Shown piece after piece: positions 49,801 through 62,530 of a stretch of 64,000 nucleotides of DNA (within the stretch, counting starts at the first letter, position 1; every line of letters begins with the position of its first letter). The stretch is from Gordionus sp. m RMFG-2023 (taxonomy: Eukaryota; Nematomorpha; Gordioida; Chordodea; Parachordodidae), in contig NC_088776.1 of the NCBI RefSeq assembly GCF_954871325.1, positions 6,455,985 through 6,519,984 of the forward strand. The letters run 5' to 3'. The position numbers and the translations under genes are program-made. The notes below the pieces were generated by a model. That model was not told the origin of the DNA. It did not search any database and was given only the letters and a program-made list of their open reading frames with translations.

Positions 49801-52800
49801 TTAAAAATTATTAATGTATCATGAAAACATAAATATTAAAATATTAATATAAAAATATTTTGATCAAAAATTATTACCGAAAGGCACGTGATCTTCTTCG
49901 AATAAATGATTTTTAACATCTTCGGCAATGTTATTGTCCATAAGTTGAATATGTTGTTGAAATATTCCCCTCACTAAAGGGTCCATTCCTTTGGGAAATT
50001 TTTCGTCGTAGATATTTTCAGGTCTGAAAAAATCGGTCTTAAGATGAAGTGGGGATTGATAATCGTTATTTCTACTTATCCGGAACATATCCTTACTTGT
50101 GATTAATTTTTTTAAAAATATAAAATACAATATATTATTGACTAACCTATATAAAATAGAATATTTTGCAATTCACAATTCATAAAGCCCTTTTATATTT
50201 TTCAAAAATTCTTGCTCCAGGGGGTGGGGGGTTTTCTTCCCCTCTCCCACTTCCAGCTGGCTACCCGCCTGAGCCTTTTTAAATTCTTTCAAAATATTTT
50301 GCTACGAGGGGGAGGATTTCCTTTACCCCCCTCCAGCTGGCTACGCGTCTGCCAAGAACGGAATTATCTAGTTGGCTTTAGAAAAAAACATGATCCCTGC
50401 TGGATTCCCCAAGACTATGGGATTGTGCTTCACGCACTAAACCATCTAGGCCACAGACGCTACTCGAAAACATCAAATTTTTTTGTATATATAAGGATAA
50501 AGTTATAACGCTATTTAATATTCTTAAAGACACATATAAAAAATCAAATTCTGATGCAATATATGCAAGTAAATGCTCATATCATTTATTTTTTATTTAT
50601 TGATGCTCTTTTCTGGGGATAGGTTTTAAATCGCGAAAACAAAAATTGCTAAAAATTGGGTATCTCGCTTATATTTCCTAGAAAATTTTTCTAGTAAATT
50701 TGATATTAGTAATAATTGATACTAAATTGAGTTTTGTTAGAAAATCGCTAAAAATGGAAGAAATATGCTTCCAATTTGATTATCAATTCTAGAAGATATA
50801 ATCGAGATCGAATTTTTAGCAATTTTTGTTTTGGCCATTTAAAATGGGAACTCTATTTCCGGGATTTTTTTTTAAAGATTTTTTTTCCTATTACCATTAA
50901 AAATATACTTTATTAAACTATGGCCAAATCGGAAGGCAGCCACGGCAAATCCCTGATCTATAGTAGCATCAATATCTTCATTGTAACCGCTAAAATAACC
51001 GCTATCCGCCAGCTCTAAATTGAACCGTTTAATATCACCAGGATTTATTATAACTGGTACGAATTCTTTAAATGTAATATGCTGAATAAAGGCTGCTATT
51101 ATTCTGCGACCTTCTTGATACCTTATTTGCGAAATATTTTAATTAAAACAAATATAATATTTATTGATGAATAATTCGCGTTTTTTTGTCTATTGGTGAT
51201 ATATTATGCATTTTTTGTTTAAAAATTATAAATAAGAATATTTCCCTATTGAATTTTAGGAGTTTTGTTTCTGTATACACATTAAAAAAAATAGTAATTT
51301 CAAGTTGAAACGGTATTATTAGACTATCCCAAAATATTATCAAATGATTCAGTAAATGTTTAGGCCTCTTTCCCAATTTCTTGCTTTGTAGAAAAATAAA
51401 TTGATATTAAAAAAAATAACTTAACGAAACATTGGCCAAGCTTATTTTTATGAAATAGTTTTTAAAAAAAACTAAATAGAATTTTCCATCAAATATTTTT
51501 ATTTCTCTTAATTTTCTGATTATTAATAAGTGGATCGACTAAAAGTAATTTCGTCTATCGACAACTAAAGTATTCTATGACATTCATACTAACCTAACCA
51601 ATGCATTTATTAATGTTTATACATTGAATTCAGAGGCTAGTCGCTTATTAATATTAGTGGATATCTCCCACCCTTTAGGGGTAGGTACTCTTAGTTCTTC
51701 TGAGAGTAGACACAGCCGTTTTAGTAAATTTTGATACACTTTCCTCCTTGTTTACCTTGCTCATTGCGATAACTTGCAGAGGAGGTATACTAATCCTATT
51801 TTTGTAATCCCGTGCCCCGTCTCCAACCCCAATAACCAAGGTAAACAAGTAAGAAAGTGCATCAAAATGACAAGGGGGCGTATCTTATGGAGGTGTTTCA
51901 TTCCTCGCAGTAATAATTTGATGCATAAGCCACTTTACCCCTTTTAACATAGAAAATGTCTTTCACATTTCGTCTAAATGCTTTCCAGTCACGACTTTCG
52001 ATGTATATAATATTTTTAAAGTGGTATTTTAATAAATGGATACCAGTCTAGATTATATTTATAATGAGAGTATTTATATCGCCAATTAATAACTTCTTCT
52101 AATCAGTGTTGAGCACGTTACTCGAAAATAAAATTAACGGTTACCGTTATTCAAAGAGAAAATGAATTAAGTTATTGTCGTTATCTCAAAAAAAATAAAT
52201 AATAGGTTAACGGTTGCGTTATCATTATTTTATAACGTGTAAAAAAAGGCTATTTTGTTACATAATTTAAAAATAAGAATAAATAAAAAAAATCGAGAAA
52301 ATATGAAAAATAATTTCATTGATCAATTTTTCTGTCTAGTCTAAAATTGAAAAAATCAGAGTAAACAGAGACTTGTATAAATTTTTTATATTTTCTAAAG
52401 AAATTTTTTCATTTATTTTAAATGAGGGGATTGAGAACCATTTGCCGCTTATTTAATTTTGTTCACATTTGTGAGAAGACTTAGATTAGTCAGCTCAAAA
52501 AAAAGAAGAATATACACACTTTAACTTTAAAATTAACAAAATGCTTTTTATTTATGACGTTTTACAATCTTTCATCATCCCAATGGGGATTGATTCTTTC
52601 CAAATTTCGTACGACTCGGTTGTGTTCTCTCATAAACAAAGTATGACTTGCTATCAAGAGGGAATTTTCGTTAGTTCTTTCATCTCCTAAAATAAACACA
52701 TTGGTAATATAATAATAAAAACTTGTATTTTGGATTATAGATTAAAAATTGTTTAATATGCACAATCAATAAAGGGGTTCTAAAATGAAAGATGGTAATT

Positions 52801-55800
52801 ACCTCTACATACCTGCTGCGAAACATCTAAATCTGCCCGTTTTATTGGCGCATTGTTCAGAGGCGGGATTATTACCCACAGGTAGTAAGTTTTGCCCAGA
52901 AGGATTTGATGGATTGAATTGAGTTTTCAATAATCCTATAAAATATTTGTTAATATATACACCATTTAATTTTTTACGATATAAATTTTTTTATATATAT
53001 TAATAAGAAAGGTGATAATATCATTGGCCCATCATGGAAAAGCCCGCGAAAACTCAGCGTTAATTTTTTTATACGAATTTTGTGGCCCTCACATTATTAA
53101 TATCTGTATTTAATTTTTTTCCCAATATCAATTAAGGCTTTTATATGTTATATTATATTCTCTTATATGGCTCTGATATTTTATATATAAATTGTCCGGT
53201 TCGGCTAATATAAATTTTATCTACAGAATTCCCTTTGGGAGGTGGTTTTTAAACGGGTTCAGGCTTTGCATTTTCTAGTAGAAATACAAAGGAATAGTAA
53301 GAAAACTCAAGAAATTATTGGAGTAAAGATACGGTAGGGTGTTATATCTACATTAAGGTAGGATATATGGCGAAAAATTGCAGGAATAATAGGTACAAAG
53401 GATACGATATTAGAGGATAGGGTGAAAGGAAGGTATAAAGAAGGATATGATTTGAATCTCACTAAAGAGAGTTTAATCAAAAATATATAAAAAATTTAAA
53501 AATTCACGGAATTGATGATGTAAATTTATATGAAATATACCCGAGAGTAACTGTTAATTTGGATGGAAAAATATCGTGTTATTAGATACTTCAGCTAGGG
53601 TTACAGTCATGAGTGTTACTGAAATTAAAATATTATTGCCTGAGAGAAAGGTCCACCCAATAAAACAAAAGGCTCATCAATTTAATGGATCAGAAATACC
53701 AATGAGAGAAATTTGGGTATATCTGGGAAATGGGATAAGCATCAAAGATTAAAAATGTGAATGACAGAGGAAGACTCAGAAAACATAATGTGTTATGATC
53801 GGGTTAGGATGCTATATATCGGAGTGAAATATAAATAGATAAAAAGAGAAGGAAGAGAGATTGCCATTGAAAGGTTAAAGTATTAGTATAAAGTTTTTAC
53901 TAATTTATTGACTTTTAATTAGTGTTAATAACGGTCATGATGTATAGTTTATTTCGTATAAATAATATATTGCACCATATTCAAATTCCCGTAAACCATT
54001 AGCGACTAAGTTGATAGAACCATAAATTTGAGAACCATCAATATAAGAAGTTGCTTCGTTATTTTGTTGTCTGAAACCTTGCAGTAAAAAAAATAATTAA
54101 ATGGTAGTTTATATAAAGATCAAAGTAAAATATTTTAAAATATGTCATTTTATTCTAAGTCTCGATTTAAATAGTAAAAAACATTTAGTATAATAATACC
54201 TAATCGACATTCTCTAGAAATCACCGGTAACGACCTGACAACTTCCATACAATTTTGATTAAGTCTACCGAAAAAATGATCATCTGGTGGCAAATGAACT
54301 GGTAGACATTGAGGATGGGTAATGTTCGTGTTGCAGCACTTTAATTTACCTAGTTTAAACCCTGATAATCAATTATAGAAAAAAATGATTTAGAATATAA
54401 ATAAATAAAGGCCCTATCTACTACTCTTATTTTGTCGGGACTAGAACTTATAGGGATCAATACCTTAGAATAAAAAAAACTCCCTAGTGGAATAACGTTC
54501 ACTCCAGGCTACCTCAAGTTTGGAAGTATATCGCAAAATTAAATCAACACTTCACTTTAATCATAGTCGCCGAAACTTCAAAACGGCTAAAATATTCCTT
54601 CCTAGAAAATATAATATTTTTCCCTTTTTGTCACGTCCACAATAGGCAACTTTGACATTGAAACATCACTTTTTCTTAGGAAAAAAAACTCTCTTATATG
54701 TCCGGCGACCCCAAATAAAATGTTTATTAAAGGCAGATTCACAAGCTTTGCGTTCTCAAAATGGAACTTATTTAATTGGGTTTCTAGTTTAATGAGAAAT
54801 TACTTAGTCCAGAAAGAAACGGAATAAAATGATTCAAAAAAGATTGATGACTCTAAGTATAAAATTGAATATTTTTAATTGCCTATGTTTTTAACCTGTT
54901 GGACTCGAGGTTAGAGCGAATTCATGGTCCATAAATTGACCATAAACCATCACCATATTCGTAAACGTTGGATCTTCCACAGTTCGGGTAGGCAATATAG
55001 CGGTGCTAATAATTCTTGGATTTGGCAAATCAGAACCATCGAAAGACAAGCGAAGGGAATTTAAGCCTAGTTAATTATTTATATATATATATTTTTTTAA
55101 AATATAAATACCATCTCCATAATCAGGAGGAATGAAACGTATTGGTGGACTAATGGCGGAGCCCCAAATGGGATTTTTAAGATTATTACAAAATCCATCT
55201 ATTTCTCTGTACATAAGGTTACATATTCGCCTTTTAAATATTTCGAATGTATACGGGCAACCCCTGCCGATAGTGGTGCTATTAAGTGGAAAACTGTTTA
55301 GGTAGCCTGCGAGTTGATATTTGTTAAATTGCCCACTAAATTATGTATTTTAAAAATATAATTATAATATATATATATATTTTTTCGGGAACACTTAATT
55401 TACAAAGGATTTTTCTGATTAGTCAAAATTCTAAGATCACCTACTAATGTATTTGAAGCAGGGTATTGAACCTACCTAACTATCATAATAAAATCTAAAA
55501 AGGAGAGAACCAAATCATTATAAATACCTTGGAACGGTTTAAACCTGTTTATCACGGGTTTTTAAATTTATTTATTTATCTTAAAATGATTAACATAATT
55601 TAAAAAATTTTAATATAAATTTATATGTAATTTTAGTTGTTATATATGTCATAGAATCAATGTGTTTTTTCGCGTAACGTGTTATTTTTATCAACTTTAT
55701 CATTTTTTTGAGCGGTTTTTTAAATTCAAAAAATCGGATTTGAATTGAATTCCAGGAATAGGGCCGGTATTCCAAACATTACGGAAAGTCCCGGTTAAAA

Positions 55801-57833
55801 TCAAATTTTTAAAATTTTAAAATCAAAGCTCTCCAAAAAGATTTAAGGTTGAAAAAATAACCCATTGCCAGAAAAACATATTGCCGCTAACATATGTAAT
55901 AGTTTATAAACAGCTCGATTTGGGACGATTTTCATAAACGGCTAACTCAATATTTTATTCAGAAAAATATTACGCAGGCTTAAAGACTTTGTTCATAGAT
56001 GGCACAAAGATTTGGACATCTGTTAGAAAAATCTCCAGGCGTAGGTAATATTTTTCTGGCTAAAATAATGAGTTAGCCGTTTTTAAAAATCGGTTCAAAA
56101 GGAGCCGTTTAACAACACTAAGTTTATTCCTTGAAAATAAAAAAAAAATTTAACTTTATTTTCTTTAATTTTTGTTTTGGTTATTATTATTAAAAGTTTT
56201 AAAAATCTTTTATTTAATAATTTTTAAATAATATTGTATTGGAGCTATTGTTTTTAAACCAATATATCATTAAGGAACGATATATTAGTTATCGGTAATA
56301 ACATTGAGTGAAATTATTTTTAAAAATCATTGTACAATGCTTGATTTTATATTGGATCGCATTTGGTATTGAAAACCAAAAAAAATATCGGCATCGTTGC
56401 CAGCCATACCCGGCAGTAGGTTAATATTATTTTAATATTTAATTTTGCGATCTTAATGATTAATTATATCAATTAATATACGAGGGAGTTCATCGCTATG
56501 ACAAACTGATTCCCTAATCGGAACCTATCATTTAGTCAACAGTAACCGAACCCTCATATTGATCCGCTGAAAGAAGTGAACCGACCTATATAATTTTCCC
56601 CAGTTAGTTAAAAACTGCCTCTAATTATTGTAATTTAGATCATTCTTCCAAATAATTTATGACCATTTTTTTTTTGTTAATTGATATTTTTAATTCTGCG
56701 GTGCCCCATCTCTTCCAATTAAATCTTTAAATTATTCTACCAAAAACTTTATTATTCCGGTATTATGTGCACCCATTGGACAAGGAATATGTTACTAAGT
56801 TAAATATAATTATGGAATAGATATGCTCAAATTAAAGGTCTGCAGCAGTAAGATTTTTAGCCAACTCGCCGACACCCACCCATACTATGAGCGGGCTTGG
56901 GAGAATGGGCTAATAAATCTTAAAAATTGTGCAGTTAAGCGAGCGGTAAAAATTGTTCTAAAACTAGAGGCGAGTAGGCTGGCATAAAAATTATAGGAAT
57001 TCGAGCCGGTTAAAATTTTTACAAATAATCTGTAAGCGGCTGTTCGCGTTAAAAACCCCCATTCTAATTGCATACCTCTAACTCAAATAAACTTTTTAAA
57101 GGTATATGATGAAATAAATATCCTATCTAAAATTTTTTATGCATTAAATGTAATTGAAATTAAATTATTGATTATTGTTCAAAATAATATGGTAAAAAAT
57201 ATATATTATCTAAAAATAATGAAATATTCATATATTTTTATCCAATAACATTGGAAGATATATTCAATTTTAACCAATTAGAAAAATCATTGAATAGAAT
57301 CGATTTTTCATATGATACAAAGATTATAGTATCTATATAACTTAAGTAGGGATCCAAGAGTATCTGTTGCAATCGAACTGATGTACCCTAAACGTATCTT
57401 CCTAAAGGTGTATGGCGAACTGTTTAAAATGACGCTATCTTTCTCATCTAAAATTTTGAAACAAAAATAAATTTTTATCTTTTTCTTTTTTGTATCTATT
57501 GAATAATTTTTATTTTTTATGATTTTTCCCTCATTATCTATAATTTTAACTATACTCAACTATTTGTCTTCCATTCATCGAAATATACCCAAATTTCAAT
57601 TATGAAAAAAAACCTATTTTCAAGATATCCTTCAACACCGTTTTTTCCATCTCGTTGACCTGGTTTTCGGCGTCTTGGATTGCTTTATAAACTTCGTAAG
57701 GTGTTAATACATTCTGAGATCGTTGTTCAAATGGATAAAAACGGAATTTTGGAGAAACGATTGCGATATATTGGCAAGTCCATATCGATAACCAATAAAT
57801 CAATACAAATTTCATTTTCCTAACATTATTCAA
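46848..57833 (-). CDS. Secreted animal haem peroxidase (chorion peroxidase/peroxinectin type)
   Basis: Twelve minus-strand exons: about 57614-57833, then 55112-55335, 54896-55066, 54200-54361, 53976-54077, 52813-52935, 52566-52686, 50909-51121, 49878-50095, 48763-48925, 47079-47263 and 46848-46996; roughly 680 residues. Exons 2-12 agree in phase. Met 7 opens a signal peptide ([18 protein letters not shown]). Hallmarks in order: [30 protein letters not shown] with distal Gln and His and the haem-linked Asp; [21 protein letters not shown] (calcium loop); [12 protein letters not shown] with catalytic Arg and the second haem-linked Glu; FRFGHSL with proximal His; [40 protein letters not shown]. 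The Asp after the distal His, a calcium ligand in myeloperoxidase, is Glu here. Such enzymes use hydrogen peroxide to crosslink tyrosines or make halogen oxidants outside the cell. Exon 1 ends in phase 1 while exon 2 needs phase 2, so a small exon or another donor is missing. Confidence 0.92.
47744..47888. mobile_element. Palindromic MITE (family P, subfamily 2), left-truncated, in peroxidase intron 10
   Basis: GCCTCGAGATTTGGCAAAT, GCCATCTGTATAAGCAAAAC, TATTATTTTGGTTTTAATC and the end GGCTTTTTAACAACATTA match subfamily 2. Confidence 0.6.
50388..50470 (-). repeat. tRNA-derived SINE head in peroxidase intron 8
   Basis: The minus strand reads GTGGCCTAGATGGTTTAGTGC (box A like) followed by GAAGCACAATCCCATAGTC and GGGGAATCCAGCAGGGATC (decayed box B). 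The preceding bases (50212-50345 on the plus strand) hold a C-rich CCAGCTGGCTAC motif twice. The tRNA stems are not intact. Confidence 0.5.
51728..51868. repeat. Inverted repeat with 31-bp arms in peroxidase intron 7
   Basis: TTTTGATACACTTTCCTCCTTG plus TTTACCTTG is mirrored, with a few mismatches, by CAAGGTAAACAAG plus TAAGAAAGTGCATCAAAA. The loop is about 80 bp and relatively GC-rich. It may be a foldback MITE core or a transcribed hairpin. Confidence 0.55.
53270..53870 (+). mobile_element. Fragment of LTR (Ty3/gypsy-like) retroelement fossil in peroxidase intron 5
   Basis: A retropepsin-like segment is recognisable around 53580-53740, and the stretch before it has gag-like composition. 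It resembles the corresponding part of the fossil at 29.97-34.05 kb. No LTRs were found. It is plainly broken, with several breaks, and old. Confidence 0.45.
55700..55899. repeat. Dispersed repeat R, copy 3, in peroxidase intron 1
   Basis: GAGCGGTTTTTTAAATTC, AATCGGATTTGAATTG, GGTATTCCAAACATTA and TTGCCGCTAACATATG parallel copy 1. It abuts a family P MITE on its right. Confidence 0.45.
55900..56120. mobile_element. Palindromic MITE (family P), complete copy
   Basis: It begins TAGTTTATAAACAGCTCG and ends GAGCCGTTTAACAACACTA; the core (GCTTAAAGACTTTGTTCATAG and ATCTCCAGGCGTAGG) is in the reverse orientation. It lies in peroxidase intron 1. Confidence 0.75.
56833..57080. mobile_element. hAT-type MITE, 248 bp, in peroxidase intron 1
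   Basis: The left end TAAAGGTCTGCAG and right end TGCATACCTCTA are inverted. The flanks GCTCAAAT and ACTCAAAT match at 7 of 8 bases. The interior is GC-richer than its surroundings and has no credible frame. Confidence 0.7.
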
Positions 57834-60350
57834 TATATTTATTAGCGAAAGATATATGACATGTATATCAGAATTTAGTCGAACTGGGGGGAGGAAAAAT
57901 ATTTTTTTCCAAAAATTCGAATAACATATGATTCCAAAATTTAATTAACTAAAATTGGCCTTTTTGTAAGTTATCTTGTATACATTTGATAACCTAAATT
58001 CCTAAATAATGAAATTCGTTGACTAATTTTGTCGAGCTATAATAAAATATTATATAAAAAAATTCCTATATGGGAAATGCCGTCATCAGCTGAGGATTTG
58101 TATTAAATGATGCTCCAAAAATGCATTTCAATGAATGATACATCAGTCAAGGTAATTACCATAAATGCAAATCTGCTATATTCCATATACTGGAATTTTT
58201 ACAAATTACTTAGCCAATGATTGATATTACTCCTATTCCCATCATCAAAATTAGCAAAATATGAAAATCCAAATAAAAATTTCCCAATTTTAATGACGTT
58301 CTTGGAGCATCCGGCCCCCTACCACTCACACCCACGAAGAAGTCGCTGTTCATTTATTTTAAAATATACAGACTTGAAGCTGTTTCTTTCTTTAAAAAAA
58401 AAATTAAAACTTTTCTTATGAATTTTAAGAGAATTTTCGCCATAAACCTTTTTTTTATATTTTATAATTTATATATAAAAATCAATATAAATTTAAATTT
58501 CTATTTTTAAAATTTGAAAATGGTGACCGCCAGAAATGTATATGTATGAGTCATTTTACACTGATGCACGTATTGCCAGATTTTCCAATATGTTATATGC
58601 TGACAAATCATTATTTTTTATCGTGATAATATTAGCGAGTTTTATTTGGTAGGGGTTCGGTAAATTTATTGAAATCAATGCATCTGATTTTAACCCAAAC
58701 GCATTTTAGCTACCCTTAGATTCAGACAATTCTACCTTATACTTCTGACTGAACTATTCTTAATTTATATATTTTTTTTCATGTAAATCAAAAAAAAATT
58801 CATGATTGGAGCTCAGTCTAAAATTAACAGAGTAAATAATCAATATATGCTAGAACAAGATTCCGTCAAAATTAAAATGGTCTGTTAAAAATAATTTAAG
58901 TATTAATAAAGTTGCTTAAAGGATCAAAGAGGTATAATCCTAAATTTAAAAAAAAAATCCCTATTAAATATATTTATATCGTTTTCACTTTAAATAACTC
59001 TGGTTTTTCCAACCAAACGTATAGTAAATTGATTAAAATGTTATTTAAAAAAAATATATATTGTAATAAAAATTTTACCTTATAATTTCAAAAAATCACG
59101 TTTTTTTCCACCCAACTGCTTGTTGTTTAGAAATATTTTAGAGAATAATATTTGGTTCTTTTTTTTTATTACAAAAAAATTTCATTTGTCGTTTAACACA
59201 AATAATTTGATCAATTAATATATAGGTTAGAGTTAATCTTTTAATTATTTAAAGTTAATTATGGATTTTTTTTTGTTGCGTTAAGGAAGAAGAAAACTCA
59301 TAATAACTAAAATATAAATTATATTCTATAAAATTTTATAACCTATATTAGAAGTAATCGCTTTTCAAAAGGATTAGTACGAAGTGAAAGTTTATTTTAA
59401 ATACACTTCTTACAAGAAAAAAATATATTTAAATTAGCATAAATTTTTTTAAATTATACACTGTTGATGCTTCGTTATATAATGTAACCATAAACATCAT
59501 GATCACATATTATATAATTTTAATAACTTGGAATCATAAGCCGAACATATTAAGAATAACAGAAAAATCGATTTGGGATAGATGGAAATATTATTCTCCT
59601 TTTCACATTATATTTTTAAAATTTTTATTGAAGAAGACTAGAGGTGATAAGATACCGGGGTTGGTGAGATACTAGCATTTAATTTCTAAAATAGTAATAA
59701 AAAAATTTTAAGTATACATATAGAAAGAGATTTTTATAATTGCCATATAATGATTTATAATCCCTTTTTTTAAAATGTACATTTTCTTTTTTAATTTAGA
59801 TTAAAATATGGATACTTACTTTAAATCATATACTAGCTTCCTTTCTGCTATATATCATATACCCAGCAGCACAGAAATATTTAGGTAACCTTGACACAAA
59901 AAATGATTTCACAGGATCTAACCCTAGTTCTCATAATGATTCAACATGTCTGAACTTTACCTGCCACTCGAAAAACACCCAATTTATTTGTAATAGATTA
60001 TAATCATATGTGAGAGTGACGATCCAAACAAATCTCTATTCTACATTCTATTGAATATTCATATTTATAAAAAATATATTAAATCGATAAAATTATTCTA
60101 AGTAGATACACTCCATTTTTTAGAATGATTGAGAATAAAAAAGAAATAAAAAAGGATAATATTTAATAAAACTGAAATAAAAAAAAAGAATAGAAGTGAT
60201 TATTATTCAATAAAACTAAGTTAAAAAATGAATTAAAGTGATTTATATTCATAAATGAGGTAATTATTTCAAAATATTTTAAAAAAAATAACAAATAAAT
60301 ATTTTTTTAAAAAGTCCTAAATTTAAAAATTATTCATTCATATATATATA
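57834..60350. other. Intergenic upstream of peroxidase 1; no gene seen
   Basis: The first few hundred bases would hold the promoter of the minus-strand peroxidase gene, but no clear TATA or initiator could be singled out from the A/T-rich background. The rest shows no exon-like stretch. Confidence 0.55.
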
Positions 60351-60590
60351 TCAGAGACCTGCAGTGATACCATTTTTATGGCCCGGCCCCAATTTTTTTG
60401 AAATATATTATTTATTTTTGATTTTTATAGCTAATAATCGATTTCAAAAATTTGGTTTTAAAATATACGGCCCGGCCCGAATATTTTTTTAAAATTATTT
60501 TTAGACCCGGCCCGAGTATATTTAAAAAATCAAAATAAGGCCCAGCCGTGTACTCGGGCCGGGCTTAGGGCAGGGCCTGTAGGTTTCTTA
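60351..60590. mobile_element. GC-rich hAT-type MITE (family G relative), 240 bp
   Basis: TCAGAGACCTGCAG and CTGTAGGTTTCTTA are inverted ends with three mismatches in 14. The flanks TATATATA and TATATACA match at 7 of 8. The inside has GGCCCGGCCC blocks like the copies at 29523 and 45999. Confidence 0.7.
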
Positions 60591-62145
60591 TATATACATC
60601 CAGCTTTGCTACGCTTGCCTCTCCGAAAATGATATATTTCTCGCTGAATTTTTTTTATGCACTAGGTAATTCGCCAACCCTAGTGTCCCTCTAAAGCCCT
60701 GCAAATTTAGCCTTTTCATCCATATCCAGACCCTGCCCCTATTACAGGGAGTCTGGTTCTCCCCGAAACTTTTAATTAAAAGATATAATTAGAGCGCATT
60801 TATATATAAAATATAGAATAAAATACAAATTCTTAAATTATTCTAATTTCAAGAGAAATTCGAATATATACATTTATTTTTTTAGAAATTTTAAACATTT
60901 TTTCAAGCCCCAGCTTGACTAGCCTCGAAATTTTAAATTTTAGCCCTAAGCCCGCCTCATTTTTTAATGTTAGACCCTGGTCCCGAGGTTTGGCTTTTAG
61001 TAGAGTTAGTTGACTTACAAGGTTCTACCCCATATAGAATCCTAAATAATTTTCCATATATTAGACTTTGATTTTCCTGAATACATTAATCAAAACCTAT
61101 TTATTGATAAACATAAGTGTGCAAACTATGGATTCAAATAAAAATATAAAACCTTTGAAACACGAGCTCAACGTATTATATAACACATTTTATGAGTGGC
61201 TATTTAAATCACTTATATTTACTCCTTAGACGGTTTTTCTTATCCTTTTTTTTGATAATACGATATATATTTGCACCTTCTGAGGGGGAGGCTTAATTAT
61301 TCAAACAAATTATCCATTATATATGAAATTCAAGGTACAAATAACAAGGTTCATTTATGAATTAGATTAAAATAATAATAATAATAATACTGATCCCTTG
61401 GAACTCTAAGAAATCAATAAATGCAATAAATATAGGTCTCTTCTTAATTCTATTATTTTTATTCCTCTAATTTTTAGCGTTTTGGGAAACCCCGGTCCCC
61501 AATCCCTAAAATTTTAAAATCAATTGGGTAGAAAAATTTCAATAAGGACATGGGTTAAAAACGAGTCCCTATCCCTCATACAAAAAATTCAATTCGAAAT
61601 CTTAAAAGGGAACTACAAGTGTTTCTTCGAAACACTCCCTTTTCCCTCCTTGTTATTCCTTATTTTTTTTAAAAATATTATTGTTATATATATATTTCTT
61701 GTTTTAGGAAGATTATAGTGCAATTTTACTTATGTAGGTAGCTGGAGTATAACAATGACAATTGATTTATATATTATTTTATTATTTATATGTCTATGTA
61801 TATTATAATAATGAGCGATTTGTGGCATAATATCTTCTTTTTTAAAAAATATATTTATAAATATCTTTTCTGATTCACGATGTAACGTTTCATCCAGCCT
61901 GCGTATCTTCCTTCCAAAACGAAAAGTCAATGTTGGGTATGTGTTCGCAATTTAAAATCGGGTTACTGAATTATAAAATGAATTAGGAACACGAATAAAC
62001 TACAGAGATATTATCATAAAACTAAAACAGGAAAAAAATAATTCAAATAATAATCGATAGTTAACATTAAATCCAAACCCTCGGCATAACCCATCATATT
62101 ATTGTTTAATATATTAAGTTTTAGGCCCATTTAAAAACGAATTCG
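60591..62145. other. Intergenic; no gene seen
   Basis: It contains C/T-rich stretches such as CCTCTCCGAAAATG and CTCCCCGAAACTTT near 60620-60770 but no supported exon or element ends. Confidence 0.5.
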
Positions 62146-62333
<188 letters not shown>

Positions 62334-62530
62334 GCAATTGTATAAATAATAAAATTAACTCCTCTTATTCGAGCCATTAAGAATTAGAAAATACGAATAA
62401 TTCATTATTCCACTCGTATTTGGTTTATAAGTTAAATTAAAAAAAAACCTTCAAACATAAAAGAAAAATCTCATTCAAAAAAAATCATTACGTATAAATG
62501 CTTAAAAAAAATTTTTTTAAATTTATTTGT

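Noticed and set aside
50388-50470. Functional tRNA gene
   Set aside because: Box A-like sequence is present but acceptor and anticodon stems do not close and box B is decayed; a SINE head fits better.
50212-50508. 98-codon plus-strand frame
   Set aside because: It overlaps a C-rich repeat and a tRNA-derived SINE in a peroxidase intron.
52104-52260. Start of a further hAT-like element (CAGTGTTGAGCACGTTAC, TAACGGTTACCGTTA)
   Set aside because: The end looks genuine but I could not find a matching right end, so no element was drawn.
56885-57073. 62-codon minus-strand frame
   Set aside because: It lies wholly inside a 248-bp hAT-type MITE.
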